In this document: piece after piece, positions 45,401-53,523 of the stretch | Numbering within the stretch: position 1 is the stretch's first letter | Layout: the number at the start of each line of letters is the position of its first letter | Made by a program: the position numbers and the translations under genes | Notes under the pieces: model-generated | Seen by the model: only the letters and a program-made list of their open reading frames with translations | Database searches by the model: none | What the model was told of the DNA's origin: nothing | DNA from: Candidatus Anammoxibacter sp. | Lineage (GTDB): Bacteria; Planctomycetota; Brocadiia; Brocadiales; Anammoxibacteraceae | DNA: 64,000 bases | Assembly (NCBI GenBank): GCA_021777105.1 | Contig: JAIQZQ010000095.1 | Location: 1 to 64,000 of the forward strand | Direction of reading: 5' to 3'

Positions 45401-45590
45401 GTTTGGAAATGCTGAAATATTTTTTGAAACCGGCAATAAGGAGTTTAACATTGATTGTTTTGACGGTGGAGACTCTCCATTGGGATGGAGAGTAAACGAA
45501 TACGGGATGAAAATTCCCGGGGCGACATTGCGTTTGCAGAATGAAGCGAAAATACCTTTAAAACTAAAAAGCATGATAACATGGGATTAA
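42471..45590 (+). CDS. GT4 glycosyltransferase fused to heparinase II/III-like lyase
   Basis: This 1039-residue fusion has residues about 1-400 as a GT-B retaining transferase of family 4 (GTYEKRKGHEFLLQSF, LIIAGYGYQSEYD, and DESFGLTIIEAMALQTPVI with the E-x7-E motif). Residues about 525-1035 are a heparinase II/III-like uronate lyase: the alpha/alpha toroid with MGPHTGNHVLNNGRAL and DGFLREGSSHYHF, then HVGHGHCDIGAFCLYINGYP in the beta-sandwich. No signal peptide is present, so the lyase domain is cytosolic as encoded. In most loci these are separate genes. The lyase may trim or edit uronic-acid-containing intermediates. Confidence 0.88.
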   Translation: MKTLLFTENFYAGGMDSFIVNLINYWPSDDEFILMCNHDHPGLEIIEKRLTRPCRIIRHKVIIESQLDRKFSHSYFLNLVRKFSMLPGQYLLLLYHILYFNRAIKKLGPDRLLVVAGNYPGGNTCRSVSLTGLFNQKWGKPLLVYHNQPVPIRKVLLLPESLIDFYIEKSVASLITVSHFTQRHLSNRPGIGFSKKKKVIYNGIEIPPETENDKQSIRSELNISSDAPILLMLGTYEKRKGHEFLLQSFLKVKKACPESQLIIAGYGYQSEYDHVVNLVEERKLESCVHLLRFRNDVANLIKECDIMVAPSQKDESFGLTIIEAMALQTPVIAANVGGMPEVLENGKGGFVIELNTDSFADKIIELFKDAELRKEIGEEGRRVFLKKFYAKRMAEDYLSSLSNRDNLESDLNFLQAITGGVEFENFLKYSLNNSMDGFISYVIKRVKLKLINKKAKQGYWYPAELKAIINSKNKPDQVEWKLPCTEKTEDRAENNNEFSVKSLKLAGCELQINENIPWNQNFADDEDFESLHRWNWLLTALSQHEGTNYSNISKWGENQITDWFDQGYEEGDGLIWESYTAGERISNAVLFFYLTGYKPSAKIQNGLMEFAAYLINNLEYMGPHTGNHVLNNGRALFLAGCAFDDENLLYTGKIIILREIRNLVTSDGFLREGSSHYHFLFTRWVLEFCLFAEITGQDKLKDELAGFAKKLLKNCWFFLVYNEKEKDWDMPLIGDISPDFSPSWLIDLPWSRPAVSIYTPKDLPANPKAGGYGSLFRELAESSGENIALLSNRDKIQSYTHSGWHRVDKCGSTLIWRAEQTATPKHVGHGHCDIGAFCLYINGYPFLTDCGRLNYKQDEWGSFGSSAKAHNSVCIDGFEPAPIPWNRYPAYYSQSKLDVELTNSENGTDIELSLRGYRRLPQPVEIKRKLLLREKSFAIEDEILGKGTRNVSVFFHFASGATVNSREMLNKYGVAGRFGNAEIFFETGNKEFNIDCFDGGDSPLGWRVNEYGMKIPGATLRLQNEAKIPLKLKSMITWD

Positions 45591-45599
45591 TAAAATAAT

Positions 45600-47468
45600 A
45601 TGTGCGGTATTTGCGGTATTTTTAATTTTAACGGCTCTAACGCGAATCGTGATACTGTTGTTGATATGAATAACCGTATGATTCATAGAGGGCCTGATGA
45701 TGACGGCTATTATTTTGAAGGCGAGATTGGTTTGGGCATGCGGCGGCTCTCTATTATTGATCTTGAAAAAGGGCGCCAACCTATTTCAAATGAGGACGGC
45801 AGATATACTGTTATTCAAAACGGCGAAATATATAACTATACGGAATTAAAAAATGATCTTGTTAAAAGGGGTCATTCGTTAAAGACCAATAGTGATACTG
45901 AAACTATTGTTCATTTGTTTGAGGAGAAAGGGGTTGATTGTGTAGCTGAATTAAATGGCATGTTTGCAATTGCTATATGGGATAATGCTAAAAAAGAGCT
46001 TTTCCTGTTTAGAGACAGAATGGGCGTTAAACCACTTTTTTACGCCGTAACCGCTGAATCTTTTCTGTTTAGCTCTGATCTTTCTAGTCTTACCGGCGGC
46101 CTTAAAACTAAAAACGATATAAATTACAACGCGTTTCTCAGTTATATAGGCATGTCTTACGTCTCATATCCTGAAACAATTTTTAAGAATATAAATAAGC
46201 TTGAGCCCGGCTATTTCTTAAAAATCTCTGCGGCTTATAAAGTCGAAAAAAAGAGATATTGGGATGTTAATGATTTTGCCACACAGAAAAGCTTGTCTAT
46301 TGAAGAGTATAAGGAACAGACGTTAGCCGCATTGCGGGATTCAATACGAATTCAATTGCGTAGCGATGTTCCTGTTGGAACGTTTCTTTCAGGCGGCATT
46401 GACAGCTCGGCGATTGTCGCATTGTTGTCCGAGCAAATTGATCAGCCTGTCAGAACTTTTTCAGCCGGTTTTGAAAATGGCTTAAACGAGCTGCCATATG
46501 CAAGGATAGTAGCAAACAAATTTAAGACAAACCATACGGAATTGACTATATCAGGCAATGAGCTACCTTCCATTCTGCCGGAGATAATTGATAAGATGGA
46601 CGAGCCTGTTTCAGACAATTCAATAATCCCCACATTTATGCTCTCAAAGCTGGCAATTGAAAACGGGATAAAGGTTATACTAAACGGAACCGGCGGTGAT
46701 GAGCTTTTTGGAGGTTATGATAGATACCTCCCTCAAAACCAGCCATGGAAAATGATTAACTCCTTATCGTTAAATATGCGAAAGCTGGGCGGAAGCCTAT
46801 TTAAATATAAGGACTTTAATAAAGGGACGCAAATTGCTAATCCTGAACTCTATTTTGCTTCTTCAATTTCAGGCGTTAATTTTGCCATAGCCAGAAGCTT
46901 GTTTAAAAATGAAAAGGATTACCAATCATTGATTAGTAATGTGATTGCAGGATATAAAAAATTTGTCCCATATAGTTATAAAGACACAAATAAATCTCGG
47001 TTAATGTATTGCGATCTTAAAGATTACCTCGTAAACGACGTGCTGGCGTTGCTTGATAAAATGGCAATGGCTGTCTCATTGGAAGGCCGGGTTCCTTTGC
47101 TTGATCATCGCGTGGTTGAAATGTGTTTCAGGATTCCGGACAGCATAAAATTTAAAAACGGAACGCTTAAATGGCTCTTAAAAAATACGTTAAAAGATAT
47201 TTTGCCTCCTGAAATTCACAATCTCCCCAAAGCAGGCTTTGCCGGCCCCACATGGTTTTGGGTAAATAATTTGCTCAAGGATTCCATGCGTAAGTGTCTT
47301 GTAAATAACCCCATAACATTTTTTAAAGAAAACCTGAATATATCCGTTTTAAAAGAGGCGTTGGATAACGCCAAATTAACCAGACTCTACTCTGAAACAC
47401 TTTTTTCATTATACATTTTCAGCCTATGGTATAAACGCCATGTTGATGGTGAAGAAATAGTGATATAG
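45600..47468 (+). CDS. asnB: Asparagine synthetase-like amidotransferase
   Basis: This 622-residue glutamine-hydrolysing synthetase has Cys2 as the nucleophile (MCGICGIFNF), MIHRGPDDDGYY in the glutaminase domain, and SGGIDSSAIVAL as the ATP-binding PP-loop in the synthetase domain. AsnB paralogues in glycan loci are thought to amidate uronic acids or peptides rather than make asparagine. A second member starts at 63070. It begins 9 bases after the fusion gene, whose lyase domain also points to uronic acids. Confidence 0.88.
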   Translation: MCGICGIFNFNGSNANRDTVVDMNNRMIHRGPDDDGYYFEGEIGLGMRRLSIIDLEKGRQPISNEDGRYTVIQNGEIYNYTELKNDLVKRGHSLKTNSDTETIVHLFEEKGVDCVAELNGMFAIAIWDNAKKELFLFRDRMGVKPLFYAVTAESFLFSSDLSSLTGGLKTKNDINYNAFLSYIGMSYVSYPETIFKNINKLEPGYFLKISAAYKVEKKRYWDVNDFATQKSLSIEEYKEQTLAALRDSIRIQLRSDVPVGTFLSGGIDSSAIVALLSEQIDQPVRTFSAGFENGLNELPYARIVANKFKTNHTELTISGNELPSILPEIIDKMDEPVSDNSIIPTFMLSKLAIENGIKVILNGTGGDELFGGYDRYLPQNQPWKMINSLSLNMRKLGGSLFKYKDFNKGTQIANPELYFASSISGVNFAIARSLFKNEKDYQSLISNVIAGYKKFVPYSYKDTNKSRLMYCDLKDYLVNDVLALLDKMAMAVSLEGRVPLLDHRVVEMCFRIPDSIKFKNGTLKWLLKNTLKDILPPEIHNLPKAGFAGPTWFWVNNLLKDSMRKCLVNNPITFFKENLNISVLKEALDNAKLTRLYSETLFSLYIFSLWYKRHVDGEEIVI

Positions 47469-47832
47469 TTAGCCCGATTAGATTTTAGAAATTTGTATAT
47501 GAATAAAAAAATGAAACCGTAATGTTAACAGCTATACTTTATCAGTACGTTCTTTAAATCGCCCTTTCAGGGCTGTACTATGTTTATACGCTAACCCAGG
47601 CCTTGCAAGCCTAGGCTTTAATAAATTACCCTTTCAGGGCTGAATAATGTAAATAACTATTTTAATTACAGCGTGGTTCATCATTATTTCAATGATATTA
47701 TCTAGTTTTGGTGGGCATAAGCTTTTAGCTGGAAAAAAGCCCGAAGGGCTGACTTATTAAAGCCCAGGGCAACGCCCTGGGTATGGTATGTATACGAATT
47801 TTAGCCCTGAAAGGGCGATTTAAAAAAATCGC

Positions 47833-47886
47833 ATGCCGCAATCATTAACGAATATTCTGGTTCACATAATTTTCAGGGCTAAATAA
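47833..47886 (+). pseudogene. Truncated duplicate of the Y1 transposase start
   Basis: ATG at 47833 encodes MPQSLTNILVHIIF, identical to the first 14 residues of the full transposase at 48070, then diverges to RAK and a stop. The 200 bases upstream are also duplicated. It marks a tandem duplication or internal deletion of an earlier copy. Confidence 0.75.
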
Positions 47887-48069
47887 TGTAAATAGATTTT
47901 TTAATTACAATGCTGCCCATCATTATTTCAATGACACTGCATATTATTGGTGGACATAGATTTTTAGTTAGACATAAAGCCGGAAAGGCTGACTTAATAT
48001 AGCCCAAAGCAACGCCCTAGGTAGAAGAGATTCCTTATTCTAGCCCTGTAAGGGCGATTTAAAAACCAC

Positions 48070-48522
48070 ATGCCCCAATCACTAACTAATATTCTGGTGC
48101 ACATAATTTTCAGCACAAAGATTCGCGCTCCCTTAATTACTTCAAAAATAGACACAGAGCTTTATGCTTACATTGCTTCAATATTAAAAGATTGCGATTG
48201 CTCACCAATAATTATTGGCGGGCCGCAAGATCATGTTCATATATTATGTAAATTATCCAAAACCATAACCATTAGTTCCATTATAGAGGATATAAAAAAG
48301 AAATCGTCAAAATGGGTTAAAACCAAAGGCGAGGAATATAAAGATTTTTATTGGCAAAGCGGATATGGCTCTTTTTCTATAGGGCAATCTCAAGTTGATG
48401 CGTTAAAACAATATATTCAAAACCAAAAAGAACATCACAAAAAGAGAACTTTTAAAGAGGAGTTGCTTGAAATATTAAAACGGTATGAAATTAAATACGA
48501 CGAGCGTTATCTTTGGGAGTGA
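48070..48522 (+). CDS. Y1 (HUH) transposase, IS200/RAYT-like
   Basis: This 150-residue transposase has a single catalytic tyrosine. The HUH motif is HVHIL in GGPQDHVHILCKL, and the tyrosine is in VDALKQYIQNQKEHH, as in TnpA of IS200/IS605 and in RAYTs. The end is KYDERYLWE, similar to REP-associated members. No TnpB lies beside it. The palindromes around it are the expected substrates. It is probably functional, given an intact reading frame. Confidence 0.88.
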   Translation: MPQSLTNILVHIIFSTKIRAPLITSKIDTELYAYIASILKDCDCSPIIIGGPQDHVHILCKLSKTITISSIIEDIKKKSSKWVKTKGEEYKDFYWQSGYGSFSIGQSQVDALKQYIQNQKEHHKKRTFKEELLEILKRYEIKYDERYLWE

Positions 48523-48647
48523 AAGATTAAATCCCCCTTTCAGGGCTGCAACAATTTAAATCTGATTCCCAGGGCGTTGCCCTAGGCTATATTAAATCAC
48601 CCCTTTGGGGTTAAATACGTTTTGTTTAAATAAAGGAATGCCTTCAA

Positions 48648-49538
48648 ATGTCATCTATATTTATCTCAATTGTTATCCCAACGCACAACTCTGAGGAGTT
48701 TATTGAAAGAACTTTAAACTCCGTATTTGATCAAACCTATACTGATTATGAAGTTATAATTTCAGATGACGGCTCGACGGACGGCACATTGGAAATAGTT
48801 AAAGACGTTTTTGATAAACATGCCGGCAAAAAGACGGTTATTCTAAACGGAAATCATGAGGGGCCCGGCGCGGCAAGGAATAAAGGGATAAACGCGTCAA
48901 ACGGAAAGTGGGTGTCGTTTCTTGATTCGGATGATGAATGGATGCCTGAAAAATTAAGCAGGGTTGCATGTTGCATTCAGGATAATGATAAAATTAGTCT
49001 GGTTTGCCATAGCGAAATATGGAAAAATGGGGAAAATGAAATTCTGTTAAACTATCAGGAAATGTTTGACAATAGCGTTGAGCCTTTTCTCTCTCTTTAT
49101 CGGAAGAACACTTTATCAACTTCCGCTGTTACGGTAAAAAAAGAGCTTTTGTTAAAAGCCGGTCTGTTTGATGTTGCATTGCCGGCAGCGCAGGATTATG
49201 ATCTCTGGTTGCGTTTGAGTTTGTTGGAAGATTTCAGAGTTGGCTTTATAGAAACGCCTTTGGGTCGATATATAACCCGAGCGGGAAATATAAGTTCGCG
49301 GCCTGAAAGACGGCTGGATTGCATGTTGCAAATAGCCGGAAAGTATTATAAAGGTTTAGAGCGCGCGACCAATTTTCCGGGAATTGAATGGAGAAAGTTT
49401 GAAGGCCGCGCTTATGGCTCGGCGGCCATGGATTTGCTGGCAGCGAGAAACTTAAAGAAAGGTTTTCTTTTTATGTGCCTAAGCTTGGCTAAATGGCCTT
49501 TTAGGTTGGACTGGATTAGAAAATTATTGCGGAGATAG
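48648..49538 (+). CDS. Family 2 glycosyltransferase
   Basis: This 296-residue GT-A transferase has IVIPTHNSEEFIERTLNSVFDQTY, ISDDGSTDGTLE as the nucleotide site, and FLDSDDEWMPEK containing the D-x-D. The C-terminal part ends in basic and hydrophobic residues that may contact the membrane. It starts after the RAYT block, so it resumes the interrupted glycan array. The donor and acceptor sugars are not predictable. The stop directly abuts the next start. Confidence 0.88.
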   Translation: MSSIFISIVIPTHNSEEFIERTLNSVFDQTYTDYEVIISDDGSTDGTLEIVKDVFDKHAGKKTVILNGNHEGPGAARNKGINASNGKWVSFLDSDDEWMPEKLSRVACCIQDNDKISLVCHSEIWKNGENEILLNYQEMFDNSVEPFLSLYRKNTLSTSAVTVKKELLLKAGLFDVALPAAQDYDLWLRLSLLEDFRVGFIETPLGRYITRAGNISSRPERRLDCMLQIAGKYYKGLERATNFPGIEWRKFEGRAYGSAAMDLLAARNLKKGFLFMCLSLAKWPFRLDWIRKLLRR

Positions 49539-50393
49539 ATGTTAAAGAGTAATTTGCGATATAAACTAGGCGCGCTTGCGCCTCTGTTTAAAGTGGCTCG
49601 AACGATTTCCACTGGGAATAAGGGGGTTGTTAAAGTTCTGCTGTTTCATGATATTCCTGAAGATAAACTAGATGTTTTTAAGTCTCAGATTAACTATTTA
49701 AGGAATAATTACAAATTTATTTGCCCTGTTGATTTCCACGCCTTTTTGCGCGGGCAAAAAGAGCTTTGCGGTTTAAATATATTAATATCCTTTGACGACG
49801 GTTTTCTAAGCAGCAAACGCGCAATAGAGTATGCGCTTGAACCAAACGGCATTAAAGCGATTTTTTTTATTACCGCCGGTTTTATTGGTTTGAAAGATGG
49901 TTGGAAGGAGTTTGCGGCAAAAAAAATACTTGATGGTTCTTGCTCTGAAGACCAATTATGCCCTGAACACGCCCCAATGGATTGGGATGACGTAAACCGG
50001 TTGATTGAACGCGGGCATACAATTGGCTCTCATAGCGTTAACCATTTTCGCCTATCTTGTTTAGAGAAAGAGGAGCTTGAGTATGAGATAAATGAAAGCT
50101 CTGAGATATTAGAAAAAGGAACCGGCGTTCTTCCAGAAACATTTGCCTTTCCTTTTGGTGATATTGGAAGCATAGATGAGAACGTTCTCGTAGCAATACA
50201 AAAACGTTATAAATACTGTTATTCCGGCATTCGCGGGCTTAACAAGAAATCAATTTCGTCGTTCGCAATATTAAGAGATGAGGTTTCCCTTAGTTATCCA
50301 CATGATTATGTTGAGTTTATTGTTGAAAATGGATTAGGCACGCGTTACGCTAAAAATGTGAAACAGTTAAACAACGCGGTTCTGTCTGTTTAA
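49539..50393 (+). CDS. Polysaccharide deacetylase (NodB-like)
   Basis: This 284-residue protein is of carbohydrate esterase family 4. The catalytic Asp86 and metal Asp87 are in ILISFDDGFLS, the metal histidines are in IGSHSVNHFRLS, and AFPFGDIGS is motif 3. It has no signal peptide, so it may act on a lipid-linked precursor inside the cell, like the PIG-L/NodB relatives of assembly loci. It directly abuts the GT2 with no gap and is 5 bases from the next gene, so coupling is likely. Confidence 0.85.
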   Translation: MLKSNLRYKLGALAPLFKVARTISTGNKGVVKVLLFHDIPEDKLDVFKSQINYLRNNYKFICPVDFHAFLRGQKELCGLNILISFDDGFLSSKRAIEYALEPNGIKAIFFITAGFIGLKDGWKEFAAKKILDGSCSEDQLCPEHAPMDWDDVNRLIERGHTIGSHSVNHFRLSCLEKEELEYEINESSEILEKGTGVLPETFAFPFGDIGSIDENVLVAIQKRYKYCYSGIRGLNKKSISSFAILRDEVSLSYPHDYVEFIVENGLGTRYAKNVKQLNNAVLSV

Positions 50394-50398
50394 GCTAA

Positions 50399-52552
50399 AT
50401 GATTATACCTATAACTCCTTTTCCGACTCTACGTCAGTTTCTGTATTTTGGTTTTAACAAAAAAACTCCTTGGAATGCGTTTTCCAGGCAGGCAAGTTAT
50501 TTCCCAAGAGGCGGGGTTGCATTGGCCGCAGTTGTCAGGAGGCTTATTAAGGAGCGGGGCGGCAAGCAGGTGGTTGTGTACGTTCCTGATTATTTTTGCA
50601 ATCAATCCCTAAGCTGGATGCGCGGTGAGAATTGTAAAATAATTTTTTATCCTGTTACCCTTGAATGCAAACCGGATTGGGAAAAAGTTGATGAGCTTGT
50701 AAAAAATGACCATCCTCCTGATTTGTTCATCCTCGTCCACTACTTTGGATTTTGCAATGATATTGAAAACGCGGTTGATTTTTGTGAAAAGCACGGGGCG
50801 AAACTTCTGGAAGACGCGGCTCATGCGCTTAGGCCAACTTCACAAATAGGGAATCGCGGCTGGGCTACATTGTTTAGCCCTCATAAATTATTGCCTTTTC
50901 CTCCGGTTGGGATTTTAACATATAAAGAGAATGTTGAAGATTATTTTTCAGCTCCTCCTTTAGGGTCTTTTTGCAAAAAAAGCGATATTGTCTGGTTTTT
51001 AAAGCGAAGTTTGCAATCGTTTCTGACAGACGCGAATATTAATTACAAGTCATTCAAGTCTATGCCGGAGTTTGATTATAACGGCGAAGACGAGGCGGAA
51101 AACAATTTGTCCGGTTCATATGAAACGGTTTCAAAAACTACAATTCGATGGGTTTTAAGCCTAAAAGATAGCCTGAATGATATAGCAAAAAAAAGAAAAG
51201 CTAATTATCAAAAACTGGAACATGTTTTATCCAGATTTAATAATGTAAAACCCGCGTTTGATAATGATAAGAATGAAACTATTCCTTATTTGTTTGCTTT
51301 TCGTTCAGAAGAAAAAACGGCGTATGATATATTTAAACAGTTGCGGTTAAGAAGAGTACCGGTTCAAACGTGGCCTGATATTGCGCCGGAAGTATTAAAA
51401 AAACCTGAAAACCATTGCGCGGCTCTGACGCTTCGCAAAACAATCCTGACTTTGCCGATACATCAGGATGTGTCAAATCAACAAATAGCGTATATGGGCG
51501 ATGTTTTATCTGATCTGCTATCCACCGCCAATTCCTCCGGCGTAATAAATAATAATTTCGCCGGACGGTTTAAAAAAAATAGCAAACATGGCAATGCGCC
51601 GTGCCTGGAAAGAGTTGAAAGGGTTAAATGGAACGAGCTTTCTAAAAAATGCAATCGGTTTAATATGATGCAAAGCTGGGAGTATGGGGATGCAAAGAGA
51701 TTATCGCAACGTTGGAGGCCTCAAAGGTTTGCGCTTTTAGATGAAAATGCCGAGCCGTTTGGCGTTTTGCAGGCTCTAACCATTTCGTTGCCGTTAATTG
51801 GCGGGGCTGTCAGGATTAATAGAGGCCCTTTGTTGTTTGATGATATTTGGGGCGCAAACGATTGCGAGGAGACGATTGAGAAAGCTATACAAGCGGTTGC
51901 CTGCGGGATTAAAAAGCGCAGATGGCGATATCTTAATATTAGCTTTGAATTCCCGGAAAACATTAAGACTGCGGAAGCTCTTAAAAAATATGGATTCAGG
52001 CAAAAAGGCGGCTCGGCCTGGGGGTCGACTCTCTTGTCGTTGGAAAAGAGCGTTGAGGAAATAAGGGCTTCATTTCACGGCAAATGGCGCAATCTTTTAA
52101 AAAAAGCGGAGAAGTCGGAGCTTGAGCTTGAGCATGCCGAGGCGGATGATGACTTAAATTTTTTGATAAACAATTATCTACAGTTACAACAGGATAAAAA
52201 TTTTTCTGGAATACCTGAAAAACTTTTTCGTACAATGGGGAGCGTTACCGGCGGATCGTGGGACTTTTGCCCGATTTTTGCGCTTAAAAATCAGGAACGC
52301 GTGGGCGGTGTCTTGTTTGTTGGACATGGCGACACCTCCACTTATATGGTGGGGTGGACGTCTTTAGAGGGCAGGGATTTGATGGCTAATTATTTTCTGC
52401 TTTGGCAGGCTATTCTTTATTTTAAAGGCCTTGGGTACAAATGGTTTGATGTTGGCGGGTTGAACGAGGACACTCCAAAAGGGATAGCTCATTTTAAACA
52501 GGGTTTAAAAGGCGCGCCCTATCGGCTTGTTGGCAATTGGGCGAAATATTAA
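50399..52552 (+). CDS. DegT-type aminotransferase fused to FemAB/GNAT-like domain
   Basis: This 717-residue fusion has residues about 1-385 in the DegT/DnrJ fold with Asp139 in LLEDAAHALRP and the likely PLP lysine Lys163 in LFSPHKLLPFPPVG. The surrounding sequence is divergent from typical sugar aminotransferases. Residues about 400-717 are FemAB/acetyltransferase-like: FNMMQSWEYGDAKR, VRINRGPLLF, then YMVGWTSLEGRDLMANYF and WFDVGGLNEDTPKGIAHFKQGL. FemAB proteins transfer aminoacyl groups from tRNA to amines, and relatives modify glycans. A plausible scheme is amination followed by aminoacylation of one sugar, but that is inference. Confidence 0.82.
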   Translation: MIIPITPFPTLRQFLYFGFNKKTPWNAFSRQASYFPRGGVALAAVVRRLIKERGGKQVVVYVPDYFCNQSLSWMRGENCKIIFYPVTLECKPDWEKVDELVKNDHPPDLFILVHYFGFCNDIENAVDFCEKHGAKLLEDAAHALRPTSQIGNRGWATLFSPHKLLPFPPVGILTYKENVEDYFSAPPLGSFCKKSDIVWFLKRSLQSFLTDANINYKSFKSMPEFDYNGEDEAENNLSGSYETVSKTTIRWVLSLKDSLNDIAKKRKANYQKLEHVLSRFNNVKPAFDNDKNETIPYLFAFRSEEKTAYDIFKQLRLRRVPVQTWPDIAPEVLKKPENHCAALTLRKTILTLPIHQDVSNQQIAYMGDVLSDLLSTANSSGVINNNFAGRFKKNSKHGNAPCLERVERVKWNELSKKCNRFNMMQSWEYGDAKRLSQRWRPQRFALLDENAEPFGVLQALTISLPLIGGAVRINRGPLLFDDIWGANDCEETIEKAIQAVACGIKKRRWRYLNISFEFPENIKTAEALKKYGFRQKGGSAWGSTLLSLEKSVEEIRASFHGKWRNLLKKAEKSELELEHAEADDDLNFLINNYLQLQQDKNFSGIPEKLFRTMGSVTGGSWDFCPIFALKNQERVGGVLFVGHGDTSTYMVGWTSLEGRDLMANYFLLWQAILYFKGLGYKWFDVGGLNEDTPKGIAHFKQGLKGAPYRLVGNWAKY

Positions 52553-52574
52553 TAACTTTTTTTAGGCTAAAAAA

Positions 52575-53504
52575 ATGCGTAAGGAAAAAGTTTTAATCAT
52601 AAAATTAGGATATTCAGAGACATTAGACGGCGAAATTGGCAAGATAACAAGTCTTGGCGATGTGCTGCGAAGCACTGTGTTGCTTCATAGATACAAGGAA
52701 GCGGATGTTACCTGGCTGGTTGATGAAAAAGCGTTTCCATTGCTCAAGGAGAATCCTTATATTGATAGAATACTTGGATACGACCTTACAACCGTTTTGC
52801 AATTAAGGGCTGAGCAATTTGACACGGTTATAAACCTTGAAAAAGTGCCCGGCTTGTGCGCTTTTTCCGATTCAATTAACGCCTGGCGCAGATATGGCTT
52901 TAGATTTGACGCTGAACACGGCGTTGCTCTCGCCTATGACGGCTCACAGCATGTTTTAGAGATTTGTCTGGATCCTGAGTTTAAAAAAAATAAAAACAAA
53001 TGCTGGGAAGAGACTTTGTATGAGATGATTGGCGAAAAGTGGGACGGGGAAGGGTGTATCCTTGGATATAAGCCACAATCAAAGATCGCTTACGATATAG
53101 GTTTTAATTATGACGTTGGCAAAAAATGGCCGAACAAGGCCTGGCCAAAGGAGTATTGGGAAGAGCTTGAAAAACTTATAGGCGGCAAATGGACTATATC
53201 GTGGCAAAAAGGCCTTAAAAATATTGAGGAGTATTTTGAGTGGATAAATTCATGCCGCATGTTAGTCACAAATGACAGTCTCGGCTTGCACATAGCTTGC
53301 GCGTTAAACAAAAGGGTTGTTGCCCTTTTTGGCCCCACTGTAGCTTCGGAAATTTATATACAAAACGGCGAAACGCTTTTGCCTAAAACGGATTATGATT
53401 GTATACCATGTTTAAAACCAAAATGCGTTCATGATAAATCATGCATGACGTTTATTAAACCTGAAACCGTTTACAAATCCGTGCAAGAGGCGTTAAAACA
53501 ATAA
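52575..53504 (+). CDS. Family 9 (heptosyltransferase-like) glycosyltransferase
   Basis: This 309-residue GT-B enzyme resembles ADP-heptose:LPS heptosyltransferases: VLIIKLGYSETLDG and SLGDVLRSTVLLHRYK at the N-terminus, and VTNDSLGLHIACALNKRVVALFGPT toward the C-terminus. It is shorter than WaaC/WaaF (about 320-350). It implies an LPS-like acceptor or a heptose unit. Two cysteine pairs near the end (CIPCLKPKC) are unusual for the family. Confidence 0.85.
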   Translation: MRKEKVLIIKLGYSETLDGEIGKITSLGDVLRSTVLLHRYKEADVTWLVDEKAFPLLKENPYIDRILGYDLTTVLQLRAEQFDTVINLEKVPGLCAFSDSINAWRRYGFRFDAEHGVALAYDGSQHVLEICLDPEFKKNKNKCWEETLYEMIGEKWDGEGCILGYKPQSKIAYDIGFNYDVGKKWPNKAWPKEYWEELEKLIGGKWTISWQKGLKNIEEYFEWINSCRMLVTNDSLGLHIACALNKRVVALFGPTVASEIYIQNGETLLPKTDYDCIPCLKPKCVHDKSCMTFIKPETVYKSVQEALKQ

Positions 53505-53523
53505 GAATAAAAGCTCCGGCTTT

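Larger units (their letters stand above)
47551..48615 (+). mobile_element. RAYT-like transposase locus with palindromic repeat block
   Basis: Palindromes of two kinds flank the transposase gene on both sides: GCCCTTTCAGGGCT-type and CCCAGGGCAACGCCCTGGG-type. On the left they are in two tandem copies of about 239 bases (47632-47870 and 47871-48111), each ending in the first 14 codons of the transposase. On the right they end near 48615 with ACCCCTTTGGGGTT. This is the arrangement of REP-associated tyrosine transposases with their repeats. The 601-base gap 47469-48069 is this block, and no other gene is in it. Confidence 0.75.
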
